DNA of 64,000 bases from Coprinopsis marcescibilis (GCA_004369085.1 ML210212.1:14437-78436); one strand, 5' to 3'. Counted from the first letter of the stretch, positions 47,870-58,793 are shown. The notes: generated by a model from the sequence alone, not told the origin. Made by a program: numbers and translations.

Positions 47870-48508
47870 CTGCTCCTTGCTTGATGTCATGGTACGTCGT
47901 CTTTTTAACATACATCGTGAGTAGTAGAATCTAACTCGCTGCCTTTTAGATTGCTTTATGTGTTTCGAGACCCCTTTTTCACTTTTCTTTTGCTTGAACC
48001 CTACCGATATTCGCTAATTCTCTAATTACACTGAGCCCGGCTCCTTTACGATGCCCTTTATGCCCCGTTATGATTCATCATTATCTCTCGTTCATCTCTC
48101 GCACGCATCACACACCCCTCATTCGCATTCTTACACCCCATTCACACTGTTTTGCCTCTGCTTTCGCTTTCGGCACGGTTGTATCATTATCGCTAAAGTA
48201 TTTCTCCCTTATCCGTACCCCTTCCCCTGTAGGTAGATGTTTTTAGACGGCTGTTCGCCTGTATTTGTATCTATCTACCTCAGAATCACACCCCCTCATT
48301 GTATGTCCGCGTTCGTGAGTCAACCACACGTAGACCCTGCTCAAATCATTCTCTGTATGAACCCATCCGTGTATGTCTAACTAACCAGAAATAAGGTGAC
48401 CTTCCACCTAAACCCATATTTAGCCATCTCACTTTCATTCTTATCTCGGATAATCAGCTCCATTTCTGTCTTCTTACACATCTCATCGATAGCGCCTCGT
48501 CAGTACTC

Positions 48509-48537
48509 CTGTTAACTGCAATACTTGCAGTTAACAG
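48509..48537. repeat. Perfect 13-bp inverted repeat with 3-nt spacer
   Basis: CTGTTAACTGCAA, spacer TAC, then TTGCAGTTAACAG. It could form a cruciform or a strong RNA hairpin. It lies about 640 nt after the end of the DUF6699-type gene at 47207. It is too isolated to call a terminator or element end. Confidence 0.8.
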
Positions 48538-51500
48538 CACCCTCTTCCATAGCAGGAAGGTAAGCATGTGATCCACATGAAGCACCGCCTCCGTCTCCCT
48601 TCCTTCTGCACCTCCAAGACTGACAGCCGGACCCAATACCTGTTCCCCGAACTGCCCCCGAGATACGGCTACGGCTGAAAGTACTGCAGGTCCACATCCG
48701 TTGGTATTTGCAGCTTACAATACCAAGTGTGGGCCCACTTAGACCCTTCGAGCGGGCTCAGATGACATGCGCAGTACATGGGCCTGTCTCCAGCTGTCTC
48801 CATGCTCAGCACCGACGCGGATTGGTGCTAGACGCCCAACGGTTCTGGTTCTTATGTTCTTGATCGTGATCGATCGCAATGGTCCTCCCCGTTGGTAACT
48901 TTACGCCCCTTGCAGCATTTTCATCTCCGCTGTGCCCGTGCAGGCGTTTCGTGATGCCTCGTGTTTAACGTCTTCCTGCCCCAGCTGTAGTCTATTGTCC
49001 GCCTATCTTCACTCTGTTCACAGCGCCAATCAACAGCTTCAAGGCCACAATCACTGATGATCGCAGTCGGTTGCCATCTACGCCGAAGTAATCACAGGGA
49101 TTGGTGTTCACGCTAATCGGTGCCGTAGTTCGCCGATGGGGGAGGCTGACTGAGGACAGGATACGTAAGGATACCGGTCGGACTCTGCTTTGCGAACATC
49201 GAGGAAGGGCAGAAAGTTTTCTTGGGGGACTTTGCCGACGTAATCCGCAGCGGTTCTGTGGACTCGCGCGCAGCTTTGTGGATAGCGGGGTGCACGGATG
49301 ATGGGGCTCTTCCCGATGATACTCCATTATACAGCACTTTGCTTTTGTTCCAAGGTTAAAAACCTGCGCAGTTTGCCGGTTTATTTATGAACTTGCGATA
49401 CCCCTGAGCTCTCGTAAGCATGAGCATTTGAATCGATCCTTCCGCTGAGCGTATCAGCAACGCAAGTTACGCAATCGTGTGCATAACTTGATTTGTGGGT
49501 ACGACATCACGACTTGGTCAGATACGGTCGTCGAGGCCAGGAGTCTCAATTTCTGGAATTTGAATTCTGACACTTGGACACTTCAACAGTGGCGAAATGC
49601 GTCGCTGCAGGTTTGTGTGTTGTGTATGTACGTACACAGTTCTTCCATTCTTACTTTTGGTCCGTTCTGGGGTGTTAGTGTCGGCAGAACGTTCTAAGAA
49701 TGGAAGACGGTGTTGAACTGAGATGAAGCCTCTGCCCAACGCATAGGCTCTCTACAACCCGATTAATCTGGATAATATGTGGGTTGGTGCCTGACTCCTC
49801 TATTTACATAGCAGTCGCAAAATATGGAGGGATTTTTGTCTCTGAATATGTCTCCGCCGACAAGAGCCACCGGGAGTACGGTGCATCCGAGTCACGCTTG
49901 GGCGATAGTCATAGTGGGCACCATGATGTATATTACAGCATACGGATAGAGACTTGACAGAGGGGGACAGCTCATAAGCGAGCGGGCCCGCAGGTTAAAA
50001 ATAACCCTTTACTTTATCAATCGACAAAGCTTGTACGACAGCGGCTACTGCCTGACACTCTATGAGAGTCTTACACAGGCGATATGAATTTGATACGCAT
50101 ACCCCTATTACCGTCTACGCTCGTTTGGTCCTGGGATTCACGCAGAACCCTCTTTCGAGTCATTGGTATGTAGAGCAGAGTTGTGGGAGCCAAAGAAGAG
50201 GTTTCTCGGAAGCTTTTAATTTCCGAGATATCGACGTGTGGGTAGGTTTACCTGTCTCGAAGCGTTGCGTCTTGCTCGTGTGGCGATGGGTGCCTTTCTG
50301 GATGCGTTGAAGCTGTGATATTGGGGGCAAATAAGCCTACATAGGTCCGCTTTTGGGTGACCTAACCTCAATCAGTCTATCCATACTCCATGCCCTCCCA
50401 CAAGAAGACAAGCATTGGTACGCATCCAGCCGAGCTGCTGTAAAACATCCGAAGGTGGGCATGCACCAGATTCCTGGTCTGCAGCCCCTGAGACATGCTC
50501 CTCGGGCGCTCGTACGTGGTCTATGGCGTAGACTTGCGAGTTGGTTGGATCTTTGGCGATGCGATAAAGGTCCTTCGTGTGTCCGACGCGATCGTAATTA
50601 GATTAATTAACGACACGTGAGTCGCGTCTTGAGTTCACGTGATGATGTGGTTCATCCGACATGAGGCTGCTCTCAGCTCTCTTCGGTATCCTCGAGGCTT
50701 TCTCTTCGCCCACCATCTTGATAACATCTCCAATATCAACGAAATCTTCGTTATTCCATTCCCAACAAGTTGAAACTCGTTAGGCTCCATTCTTGTGCAG
50801 CCACTCGGGCATACACGTCGAACCATGAAAACTTGCCTTTTTGGGCGTTGGAACAGTGCAACAGGCGGATATGCGTTTTATTGACAGTATCCTCCTTCAA
50901 GGGTTTCTTTTCGGTTGAAAAGGTTCTCGACTAGGATCTACAGATGGATTATGGTGCATGGTTATCACTTGTAAGTGCATCCTACTCCCATGGTGACCCA
51001 TCCATCTAACTTTCGAACAGGGCAGATCTCTGCTGGCTTCAAGTCCGCAGGTGCTTCGATTTGTCAGTTGATGAACTAGGAAATGTATTGAAACGTATCC
51101 GCTCTACTCGAATACAATCGGCTTACGCTGGCAACTTTCTAGGACGATTTGTTGAGCGGGGTTCGCTGGCGTTTGTCAGACAGGTCGTCCTGTCAACTAC
51201 TGCGGGCTGCAGCACCCGTTGAATCCATCGAGATTTACTTGGGGTTATGCACGGTGAGCATGTATCAACTTCTGCCTGTGCTTAACTGTTGGTTATTGAT
51301 ATGCCAGCTTTCAATCAGGATGTCGGCGTTGGCAGTCGGAGCCCTACCCTCGGGTGTGTCCCGGGAATAGCGCGAATCCGGGCTTTAGATCGCACTGCTG
51401 GCACGCCTCTGCTGTTCAAAGCTGAAAACAACGTTAATGCGTGTTCCCCATTGTTCCTTACGATGTGTGACGCCTATTGACGAGTATGAGGGCAGTGCGA

Positions 51501-51616
51501 AGACTACGAAATAATCAACAAAAGCTGACTCTGGAACGGGATCACAGCGTTGGCGGGGAGAGACGGACTTTCCCCATTTGGACATCGCCAACCGTGGGCA
51601 GTGATTAGGGTTTGCC

Positions 51617-51623
51617 TTATATA
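51617..51623 (+). promoter_or_regulatory. TATA box of DUF6699-type member D
   Basis: TTATATA, 56-62 nt upstream of the ATG at 51679, followed by a C/T-rich stretch and CAACCAAC directly before the ATG. Confidence 0.5.
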
Positions 51624-51678
51624 CCCCGAGTCAGCCGCTCTCTCTCATTCTCCCATTTCAACCTTCAACTCAACCAAC

Positions 51679-52395
51679 ATGACAGCAAAACGCGTACAAT
51701 TCTCAACTTCAAACCGAGCCTACTCGCCTATTCCTGAAACTCCTTCGCCTTCAGCTTCTACATCCTCCCTTCCCTCGTCGCCAGATATCCCCACACCTCC
51801 TCCAGAGCTCGAAGATGTCTCTTTTCAGCAGTACCCGCGGACACCTTTCGCCCAGCCGTTTGACTTGTGTGTAATCGACGACATAGAGGAGAAGGAGATG
51901 GAAGTACATTGCTGTTTGGCGTACAATCCATTCGCGGAACCAGCAATCTCACACGACCTCTCGGTGCCAGCAGTGTTCAAGCTCGCGGAGTATGGCTCGC
52001 CTTTACCGCTGGACGAACCAGCTACGAACCCACCCCTTCAAAATCTCACCATAATCTGCCCCGAACACTTCACCGAACTCAACTGGGACATACACGTCAA
52101 GGCACCGCCTTTCCCCGGTTCATATATTTCAGTGCAGGATACTCTCACTGCCATATACCAGTCCCTTCGCCTCCCTGTCACCCAAGGCGAATTCGACAAC
52201 CTCCCTGATCAAGTACGGCAGGCAGTGGGTGCAGCCTACTACTCTCGGTACTCTCGGATCGGGGATCCTCAAGAACGATCGTTGGAGGCGAAGAAGGGCG
52301 TAAAGAGAATCGACTTCCTTGCTGGACGACACAAGTTTATGGGACTTTCGCTGACCCACAACGGCCTAGACTGCTGGGAACTCAACGTTTCTTGA
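51679..52395 (+). CDS. DUF6699-type family protein, member D
   Basis: Intronless, 238 residues. Starts MTAKRVQFSTSNRAYSP, giving a canonical K-R-V-Q-F motif at residues 4-8. Next comes the family linker TPSPSASTSSLPSSPD, then an acidic segment (DDIEEKEMEV). The C-terminal domain has NPPLQNLTII, ISVQDTLTAIYQSLRLPVT, a YYSRYSR segment, KKGVKRIDFLAGRHKFMGLSL, and ends CWELNVS. The start is fixed by the motif and by a TATA box about 60 nt upstream; the frame is open further 5' but has no ATG. Function unknown. Confidence 0.82.
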   Translation: MTAKRVQFSTSNRAYSPIPETPSPSASTSSLPSSPDIPTPPPELEDVSFQQYPRTPFAQPFDLCVIDDIEEKEMEVHCCLAYNPFAEPAISHDLSVPAVFKLAEYGSPLPLDEPATNPPLQNLTIICPEHFTELNWDIHVKAPPFPGSYISVQDTLTAIYQSLRLPVTQGEFDNLPDQVRQAVGAAYYSRYSRIGDPQERSLEAKKGVKRIDFLAGRHKFMGLSLTHNGLDCWELNVS

Positions 52396-54299
52396 AGACA
52401 CGGCGCAACACCCGGACCACCCATTTCTTGACCATACATGGACAAAATCATCGTCGAACGCCCACGGCTTCGACTTCTGCGCGACCCTCGAAACCTCGCA
52501 AAAACAGGCTTCTTCGTGCGACCATGACCCCAGAGGGGGTCAATTTCCCCGCCATTGGAGGATGAGGCGGGGACCCACTATGACCTACTCGACTATCTTA
52601 TCTCTCTATTATTGATACTAATTCGCGATAGTACCTGATAGTTTTGCCGTCCTTCATAGACCACCGTACCCTAGTATAATCACCCCTCCACCTCGATGTA
52701 CCTTCTATGCCCATAACCCTAGTCGTATCCCCACCCGGATGTAGTTCGGGGCTAGCTTCGCTGTAGTTACGGATCCTGGGCGGCACGGCCCGCCTCATAT
52801 TTCTTGCAATGTCACAGTCCCCGGCGACTTGCTTTGTTATCTGTGCTAGTTCACAATAGACATTGCCTTATCAGGTCAATAACATTGAACATCCATTAGT
52901 CCCTGTGCCATAACTAAGTTACATTTGGATTTTGCAACGAGTTAGAGTTTGGGAAGAGGTGTCTGAGCGGGCTGGGCATCGCGCGAAGCTGCTCGAGCTT
53001 CGTTTGGCTTCGTCGATCGGCCGGGAGAATTTCTGGAAAAGGAAGGTTCGGGCGTCGGCGTGATCCCGCAGCAATTAATCACATGCCAGCGCCAAATTTA
53101 GGCACTTTGATTCTTCACAGCAGTAGTACTCTGGCTGTGCGCTTAGAGACTACCCGTGGCAGGACTCAGCGCGCCAGCGTACTTGATGTCGTCATCTAAC
53201 AGCACCTTCAAAACAGACTTCAGAATCTCCACCATCATTCACCTAGTTCACCACGTCCAATTCCTAGAAGAAACCGAGTGATAAGGATTGTGGGTTCGGA
53301 ATGCCCACCATTGGCTTCGCAGACCATAGAAGTCAAGAGTTAGGAGGCGACTTGGTCCCAGAGTAACTTCCAGGCGCCTCGATTTCTAACCCACTTACTA
53401 GGCAACAACAAGTATGTATGTTTCTGTTGTAAGGATCTGCATAACACGAGGCTCGCATAATCCTTAAACGAAAAGGGTCTTGATTTTTACCAATAGCAGC
53501 GCCTTCAGAAAGACAGGGGGCATACTGGCTATCTTTACCCACTGCTGTGCATTGGAAGAGGCTAATTTTACTCCTATAGCTACATCCTTCATTCGTCGGT
53601 TGACTGCGCCCGGGCGCTTCAGTTCCAGAGCCATCCCTGTCTCTGCCTCCTCCCGCCCTACGCAGTCATGCAGTCCTCGAGGCGCTGTCTCGACGTTATG
53701 GACTCTGAATCATTGGAAGTCACCAGTTACAAAGCACCTATGTCTTGAGGTGAGCATCCGCATCGTATTGCATGCCTTTCTACAGCAGTAACAGACTCGG
53801 GACTCAGGGGAGTCATATACGACCCGTTGGGTTGCTTGCGTTTCGTTAGCTCCCAGCGTCAAATCAGTGACGTGTTCTGAATGATGCGCCTAAGAAATAC
53901 CGCGGACTCTAAACGGAATGCTGTTAGCAAGCTGGTATTCAGTAAGCCACCTATTCCAGAACTGTTCCGTGCATCGTCTTCCCTGTCTGATTGTTGGTCC
54001 CTGATGAATTTGCGTCATCTTGGTCTACACACAGTCAATATCTCGGAAAGAAGCTGAAGATGCTAACCTAATAGTCCCTCCGCGAAAGGACATATTTGTC
54101 TAGAAATGGCTTGAGTATCCAAGCCGCTGCGGCAATCCAAGCTAAGGAGTGGAGGATTTGTCTCCGAGTGGCTGTACTGTATCCATTGAGGACGCGGCGG
54201 CATCAGTCACTAAAATAGGTACAGCCGCGTCTGAGAATGTATAAAGGTGAAGCCCCCGCTCATTCTTGTATCCAACAAATCCATCCCTTCCGAATAACA
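52396..54299. other. Intergenic between DUF6699-type members D and E
   Basis: Short open frames only, none recognised. The last part holds the TATA box and leader of member E. Confidence 0.4.
54239..54245 (+). promoter_or_regulatory. TATA box of DUF6699-type member E
   Basis: TATAAAG, 55-61 nt upstream of the ATG at 54300. The upstream in-frame ATG at 54237 overlaps this box, which favours the downstream start. Confidence 0.5.
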
Positions 54300-55037
54300 A
54301 TGCCTTCCTTCAAGAAAGTTAGGTTCTCCAAGACTTCGACAGTTGTCGCGCCGGCAACACCAGCACTGAGCATAGGATCACTATCAGGATCCTCAAACGG
54401 GCCTATCACACCTCCTAATTATACGACAACCCTCCCACTCCCTGGACCGACCCCTTACGGCTACACCTACCAGGGAAAGAGCCGCTCAGACCCTCGGTCG
54501 CAATACGGTTACTCTAAATCTTCATCCTCTTACGGGTACTCGGCGCCTTCTATCCAAGCCCATCCCTACCTCGAGGGTTCGAGTCGTCCTGCAATCTCGT
54601 ATAACCTCCTCGATGCTCCCTCAACAGCCACTGTGAGTCGAAACCGTCATCCGCTCTCATCGCAGGCACATATGGAGCCAGCGACGAACCCACCTCTCCC
54701 CTCCATTATCCTCCAAGCGCATCACCTCCCTTGGCACATCCGGATCATAGCCACTCGGAGGACCTACGTCACCGTTTGGGACGTCTTGGAACAGCTCTAC
54801 TCGACTCTCCGCTCTTACTTGACGCAACCAGAGTATGAGGCAATGCGTCATTCGGAGCGGGAGAGGGCTACCTCGGCTTACGAGCAGAGGTATAGGCGCT
54901 TCCGCAGCCGCACGGAGTACAACACCGAGAAGGCGGGAGGGATGAGGAGAGTCGATCTGCTCTTCGGTCGGACCACATTCTATGGCCTTTCCAAGCCACA
55001 GCAGGGCTACGACGTCTGGGTCCTTAACACCGGTTAA
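54300..55037 (+). CDS. DUF6699-type family protein, member E
   Basis: Intronless, 245 residues from MPSFKKVRFSKTSTVV; K-K-V-R-F is an RVxF-type motif at residues 5-9. The linker is Ser/Gly/Tyr/Pro-rich (SIGSLSGSSNGPITPP, then repeated YGYS units). The C-terminal domain begins at EPATNPPLPSIIL and has LPWHIRI, VTVWDVLEQLYSTLR, LTQPEYEA, an Arg-rich YEQRYRRF helix, GMRRVDLLFGR, YGLS and the ending YDVWVLNTG. It is closest to the family pattern. An ATG 21 codons upstream is in frame but overlaps the TATA box. Function unknown. Confidence 0.83.
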   Translation: MPSFKKVRFSKTSTVVAPATPALSIGSLSGSSNGPITPPNYTTTLPLPGPTPYGYTYQGKSRSDPRSQYGYSKSSSSYGYSAPSIQAHPYLEGSSRPAISYNLLDAPSTATVSRNRHPLSSQAHMEPATNPPLPSIILQAHHLPWHIRIIATRRTYVTVWDVLEQLYSTLRSYLTQPEYEAMRHSERERATSAYEQRYRRFRSRTEYNTEKAGGMRRVDLLFGRTTFYGLSKPQQGYDVWVLNTG

Positions 55038-56065
55038 GGCGACCTCACTCACCTCCTTGGGCTCTTCATTATCGTCGGCGGATTTCTCGCGTTATCCTTT
55101 TAGGCTTCGATACCTCCGTTCCGTGAACTGACGTCATTCGTCGTTCACCCCTATGCTTCCCCCTTTCGACCCCCGAGATTATTTATGCTCGGTTTTCGAG
55201 GCAGGGAGCGAAGGCATGCACTACTCCCTGCCTTCCCTTACCGGATCATCCGTCCTTTGGAGATCCTTCTAGCTTCGTTTTTGCGGACGTTCATCCTCCA
55301 CTTTTCCCCTTCTCGATTCTCATATGATGACGATTTGGAGCTGTGTACGAAGCTTTCTTGTATCCACGGTCTGCTACGTATGTGCAGGCCGGGATGATTC
55401 ATGATTATACCCTGCTATGTTTTATTTCGTAACGTTTATTGTTTACGACGAAGAGGGAGTCAGTTTGTGTCTGTGTGTTTCAGATGCAGTCGACTCCCTC
55501 TTTGGCTTTCTTCGCAGATACCACTCGTTGCATACCTTTGAATACCCGTGCTTGTATACCCTTAATGGCTGTGATGATTTACGTTCTTATAATGACTTTT
55601 GCTATTATGTAGTACCAGCAGATAGTTGCTATTTCACGAATTAATGATCTCTATTACGAATAACGTTCTTCGTGCAGCTCATTGCGCAAACCCAGGAAAT
55701 GTCCCACCGCTTTCAAAATGTCTGCCGAGGAGACACGCAATCGTTCTATGAAAATCGGCATCTTTGTAGACGCGCGGCAACATACCGCAACGGCCCTTTT
55801 TGCTTTCTTCCATCATGGCACCCGACATTGATGTCGTTCCCATGCATGGTTCTCCTGAGTGCCCAGGCCTTTTCAACTCAATTATTCCTCCTCAAAAAGA
55901 TAACGAAAGGTCGCTGTAAGGCCCTGTCTGATGCCGTTAACACATATCAGCAGCGGTGCGTGGGATGCATCTTATAGTCTGAAGCCAGAGGTTAAAACAT
56001 AGCTGACGGCTCGCGCTAGAACCTGACCTGTCTGTTCACACTCGCATCTCTCTCTCTGATCTGTA
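55038..56065. other. 3' flank of member E and upstream region of dehydrogenase paralog 2
   Basis: No supported gene. The part from about 55670 to 55860 is homologous to 57360-57540, upstream of paralog 3 (shared CGCAATCGTT..ATCGGCATCT block), showing that the tandem duplication includes promoter sequence. Confidence 0.6.
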
Positions 56066-57117
56066 ATGCCTTCCCAAGCAATAGCAAATTCTGTAAATGC
56101 TGCTTACAATCCCAGCTATGTGCCAACCATGGTCGCCTTTGGAGGAACCTCCGGCATTGGGGAGGCCATTGCCAGATTGTTCGCAACGCACACCAAGGGT
56201 CGGGCGCACATCATCCTTGTAGGCCGAAACAAGGTCGCTGCAGACAAGATTATCGCTTCGCTTTACAAACCAGCCCCGGAAATCGCCAACGACTCGACAT
56301 ACGAGTTCATCTCTTGCGATATCTTGTCGATGAAGAACATACACGTTTTTAACGAGGATTTGAAGAAGAAGTTGGACAAGGTCAACTATCTCGTCCTTTC
56401 TGCTGGTACGGTGGACATCAAGAACAGTCGTAATGAGACAGAGGATGGGTTGGATTACAAGATGGTGACGAGGTTTTACTCAAGATTTGCGATCCTGCAT
56501 GGGGTCTTGCCTTTGTTGAGGAAAGCGAAGGACGGTGGGGAAGACGCTAGTGTGCTGTCGGTGCTTGGCCCTGGACCAGCGAGCTGGGTGGACATGGAGG
56601 ATCTTGGGCTCAAGAAGAAGTACACAATATTTCGAGCTATTGTTGCCACTTCAGGCTACAACGACTTCATGCTCAAGGTGAGATATACGAGGCTTTTTTC
56701 ATCGGATCCCTGCGATCTCGAGCTAAATGGTTTGCTTTTCCTGGCCTTCTCCGAGCGCGAACCAGATATCGGTTTTACCCATATACATCCAGGATTCGTT
56801 GACACGGGGATGCTCCGATCGCAGAGTTGGATCAAGCGCATCTTCATGCGACCGATAGCTTGGCTCTTTACTATCTCTGCAGAGAAGTGTGGGGAGTGGA
56901 TGCTGTATGGGCTCTTGGAAACGAAGAAGGGGTTTACTCGCCGTAATGATAATGGAGATGAGAAGAGTCAGGAAGGCATGGCGTTCGCTACTGCAGAGCA
57001 GAGGCAAGCATTTTGGGACCATTGTGTATCTTCAGTGACGGTCTCAGACGCATGGTAAGTTCTGCTCGTATCTCGGTGATTACATGCGAGGCTGATGATA
57101 CCTTTGGACTCTTTAGA
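56066..57117 (+). CDS. Short-chain dehydrogenase/reductase-like protein, paralog 2, with a retained intron
   Basis: Close relative of the genes at 37080 and 57741. MVAFGGTSGIGEA binds the cofactor; VGRNK, CDILSM and LSAG follow. The YxxxK position reads YNDFM. At the site of the first intron of its paralogs, the donor is present (AAG|GTGAGA at 56678) but the acceptor reads CTG instead of CAG. The 66-nt segment 56678-56743 is open and a multiple of three, so the gene reads through it with 22 extra residues (VRYTRLFSSD and on). A downstream CCGAG could serve as acceptor 12 nt later, also in frame. Length is 329 residues if retained. The final intron 57055-57116 (GTAAGT..CTTTAG) again makes TG|A; unspliced, the frame ends TGG TAA at 57058. 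Confidence 0.87.
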
Positions 57118-57740
57118 CTGTTGGGATCATAGTACCGTTGTATACACTTCCATGTTTTAACCTCAAGACATGAAATGTCGTCTCATGATAGTACCAATAA
57201 ATCAGTAATAGGCTCATAATTCGAGAGCCATCAGCTCAAGGCCTTGATCTCGGTGCGCCTGAGCACATGTCCTTGAGTACTTTCTGGCTATGGCTTTCGC
57301 TCACCCTCATCAAGTCATGACTTTGAGTGAAGTGCATCCCGTTTCAACCGCATTCGTATTGCACAGCAGCCGGCAAAGGGTGCAAAAGGCCACAGGTCGT
57401 GAATGCCTCTACGCTGTAAAGCCGTGTGCCGAAGAGATGCGCAATCGTTCGTATGACAAATCGGCATCTAGACGCTGGTATATACGAGATCATGGTCATT
57501 GACTCCTGTCATCATACCGGCACTTGATGTCGCTCTCATGCTCACACTTTCCGCTCAACCCGTCCCATGAAAGGGAACCATGTCTTTGTAGGTCCTTAAC
57601 GAGACATATTTGGTGCGTGAGATATACGCAGCCCTGCGGGTTTGTAAATTAAAAAGGTCGCTGAATCTGCTTGGGTCGTAGACTTTTTCTCTCCGAACCA
57701 TTCCATCCACACTACACTCTCCTCCAGTGTCGAGTCCGTA
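57118..57740. other. Upstream region of dehydrogenase paralog 3
   Basis: No gene. About 57360-57540 is a diverged copy of 55670-55860 upstream of paralog 2. The remainder shows nothing. Confidence 0.6.
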
Positions 57741-58793
57741 ATGCCTTCGCAGGCTATCGCAGTTGCTGCAAATGCCACTTACTACCCTGGCTACGTCCCG
57801 ACTATGGTTGTGGTTGGAGGGACCTCAGGAGTCGGGGAGGCAATTGCCAGGTCATTCGCAACGCACACCAAAGGTCGCGCCACTATCGTTCTAGTCGGTC
57901 GGAATAAGGCCGCTGCAGACAAGATACTCGCTTCGCTCTACAAACCAGCCCCGGAAATTGCCAAGGACTCGACATATGAGTTCATCTCTTGCGACATCTT
58001 GTCAATGAAGAACATACACCTGTTCAACGAGGATTTAAAGAAGAAGCTGAACAAGGTCAACTACCTGGTGCTTTCTGCTGGTGGTCCTGTGAGCTTCAAG
58101 AACAGCCGCAATGACACTGAAGATGGGCTGGACGCCATGATGGCGATGATGTTCTACGCGAGGTTCGCAGTTTTGCATGGGCTCTTGCCTCTTTTGGAGA
58201 AGGCCAAGGACTTGGGGGAGGATGCCGGCGTGATGTCGGTCCTGCGCCCTTGGTATCCAGCAAGCTGGGTGGACATGGACGATCTCGGACTCAAGAAGAA
58301 CTTTACATTCCTCAAAGCGATCGTTGCTACGTGTGCCTACAATGACCTTATGCTCCAGGTCAGCCTCCTGTCAGACCATCTACGTCTGCGATTCCGTCAA
58401 ACTAACGGACTGGACAATTTCAGGGCTTCTCGGAGCGCGAACCGGACATTGGGTTTACCCATATTCATCCAGGATCTGTCGACACGATGATGTTCCAATC
58501 ACAAAATTGGATCCTGCATATCCTCCTCCGACTTTTCGCGTGGATATGGACCATAACTCCAGAAAAATGCGGGGAGTGGATGTTATATGCGTTGCTACAG
58601 ACAAAGCGGGGGCTTACTCTACGTAATGGGTATGGTGACGAGGAAGCCGCCGGAACCACAGAGCATGCTACTGAGCAGCAGAAGCGAGCGTTTTGGGAAC
58701 ATTGTGTATCATCGGTGACGGTTTCGGAGGAATGGTACGCACTGTCATGACATGAATTCATTCAACTAATTCATGGGCTTCGTATCTTCTAGA
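57741..58793 (+). CDS. Short-chain dehydrogenase/reductase-like protein, paralog 3
   Basis: Exons are 57741-58358, 58424-58734 and one base at 58793; 309 residues. The first intron (58359-58423, GTCAGC..TTTCAG) is intact, in contrast to paralog 2. The cofactor motif VVVGGTSGVGEA has Val for Ile in GIG. VGRNK, CDILSM and LSAGG follow. The YxxxK position is YNDLM. HIHPGSVDT corresponds to the PG motif after the active site. The last intron (58735-58792, GTACGC..CTTCTAG, branch CAACTAAT) yields TG|A as stop; without it the frame adds Trp-Tyr-Ala-Leu-Ser and stops at 58750. It forms a tandem pair with paralog 2, 0.6 kb upstream. Confidence 0.88.

Larger units (their letters stand above)
47870..51678. 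other. Interval of about 3.8 kb without a resolved gene
   Basis: Near 50490-50600 the plus strand reads MLLGRSYVVYGVDLRVGWIF in one frame, like a membrane segment of fungal DUF6533-type proteins. At 50951-51230 an ATG with a GTAAGT..GAACAG intron leads into LADLCWLQVRRCFDLSVDEL in one reading. I could not connect these into a gene; they may be exons of a divergent or decayed membrane-protein gene. A perfect inverted repeat is at 48509-48537. The rest shows nothing. Confidence 0.25.
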
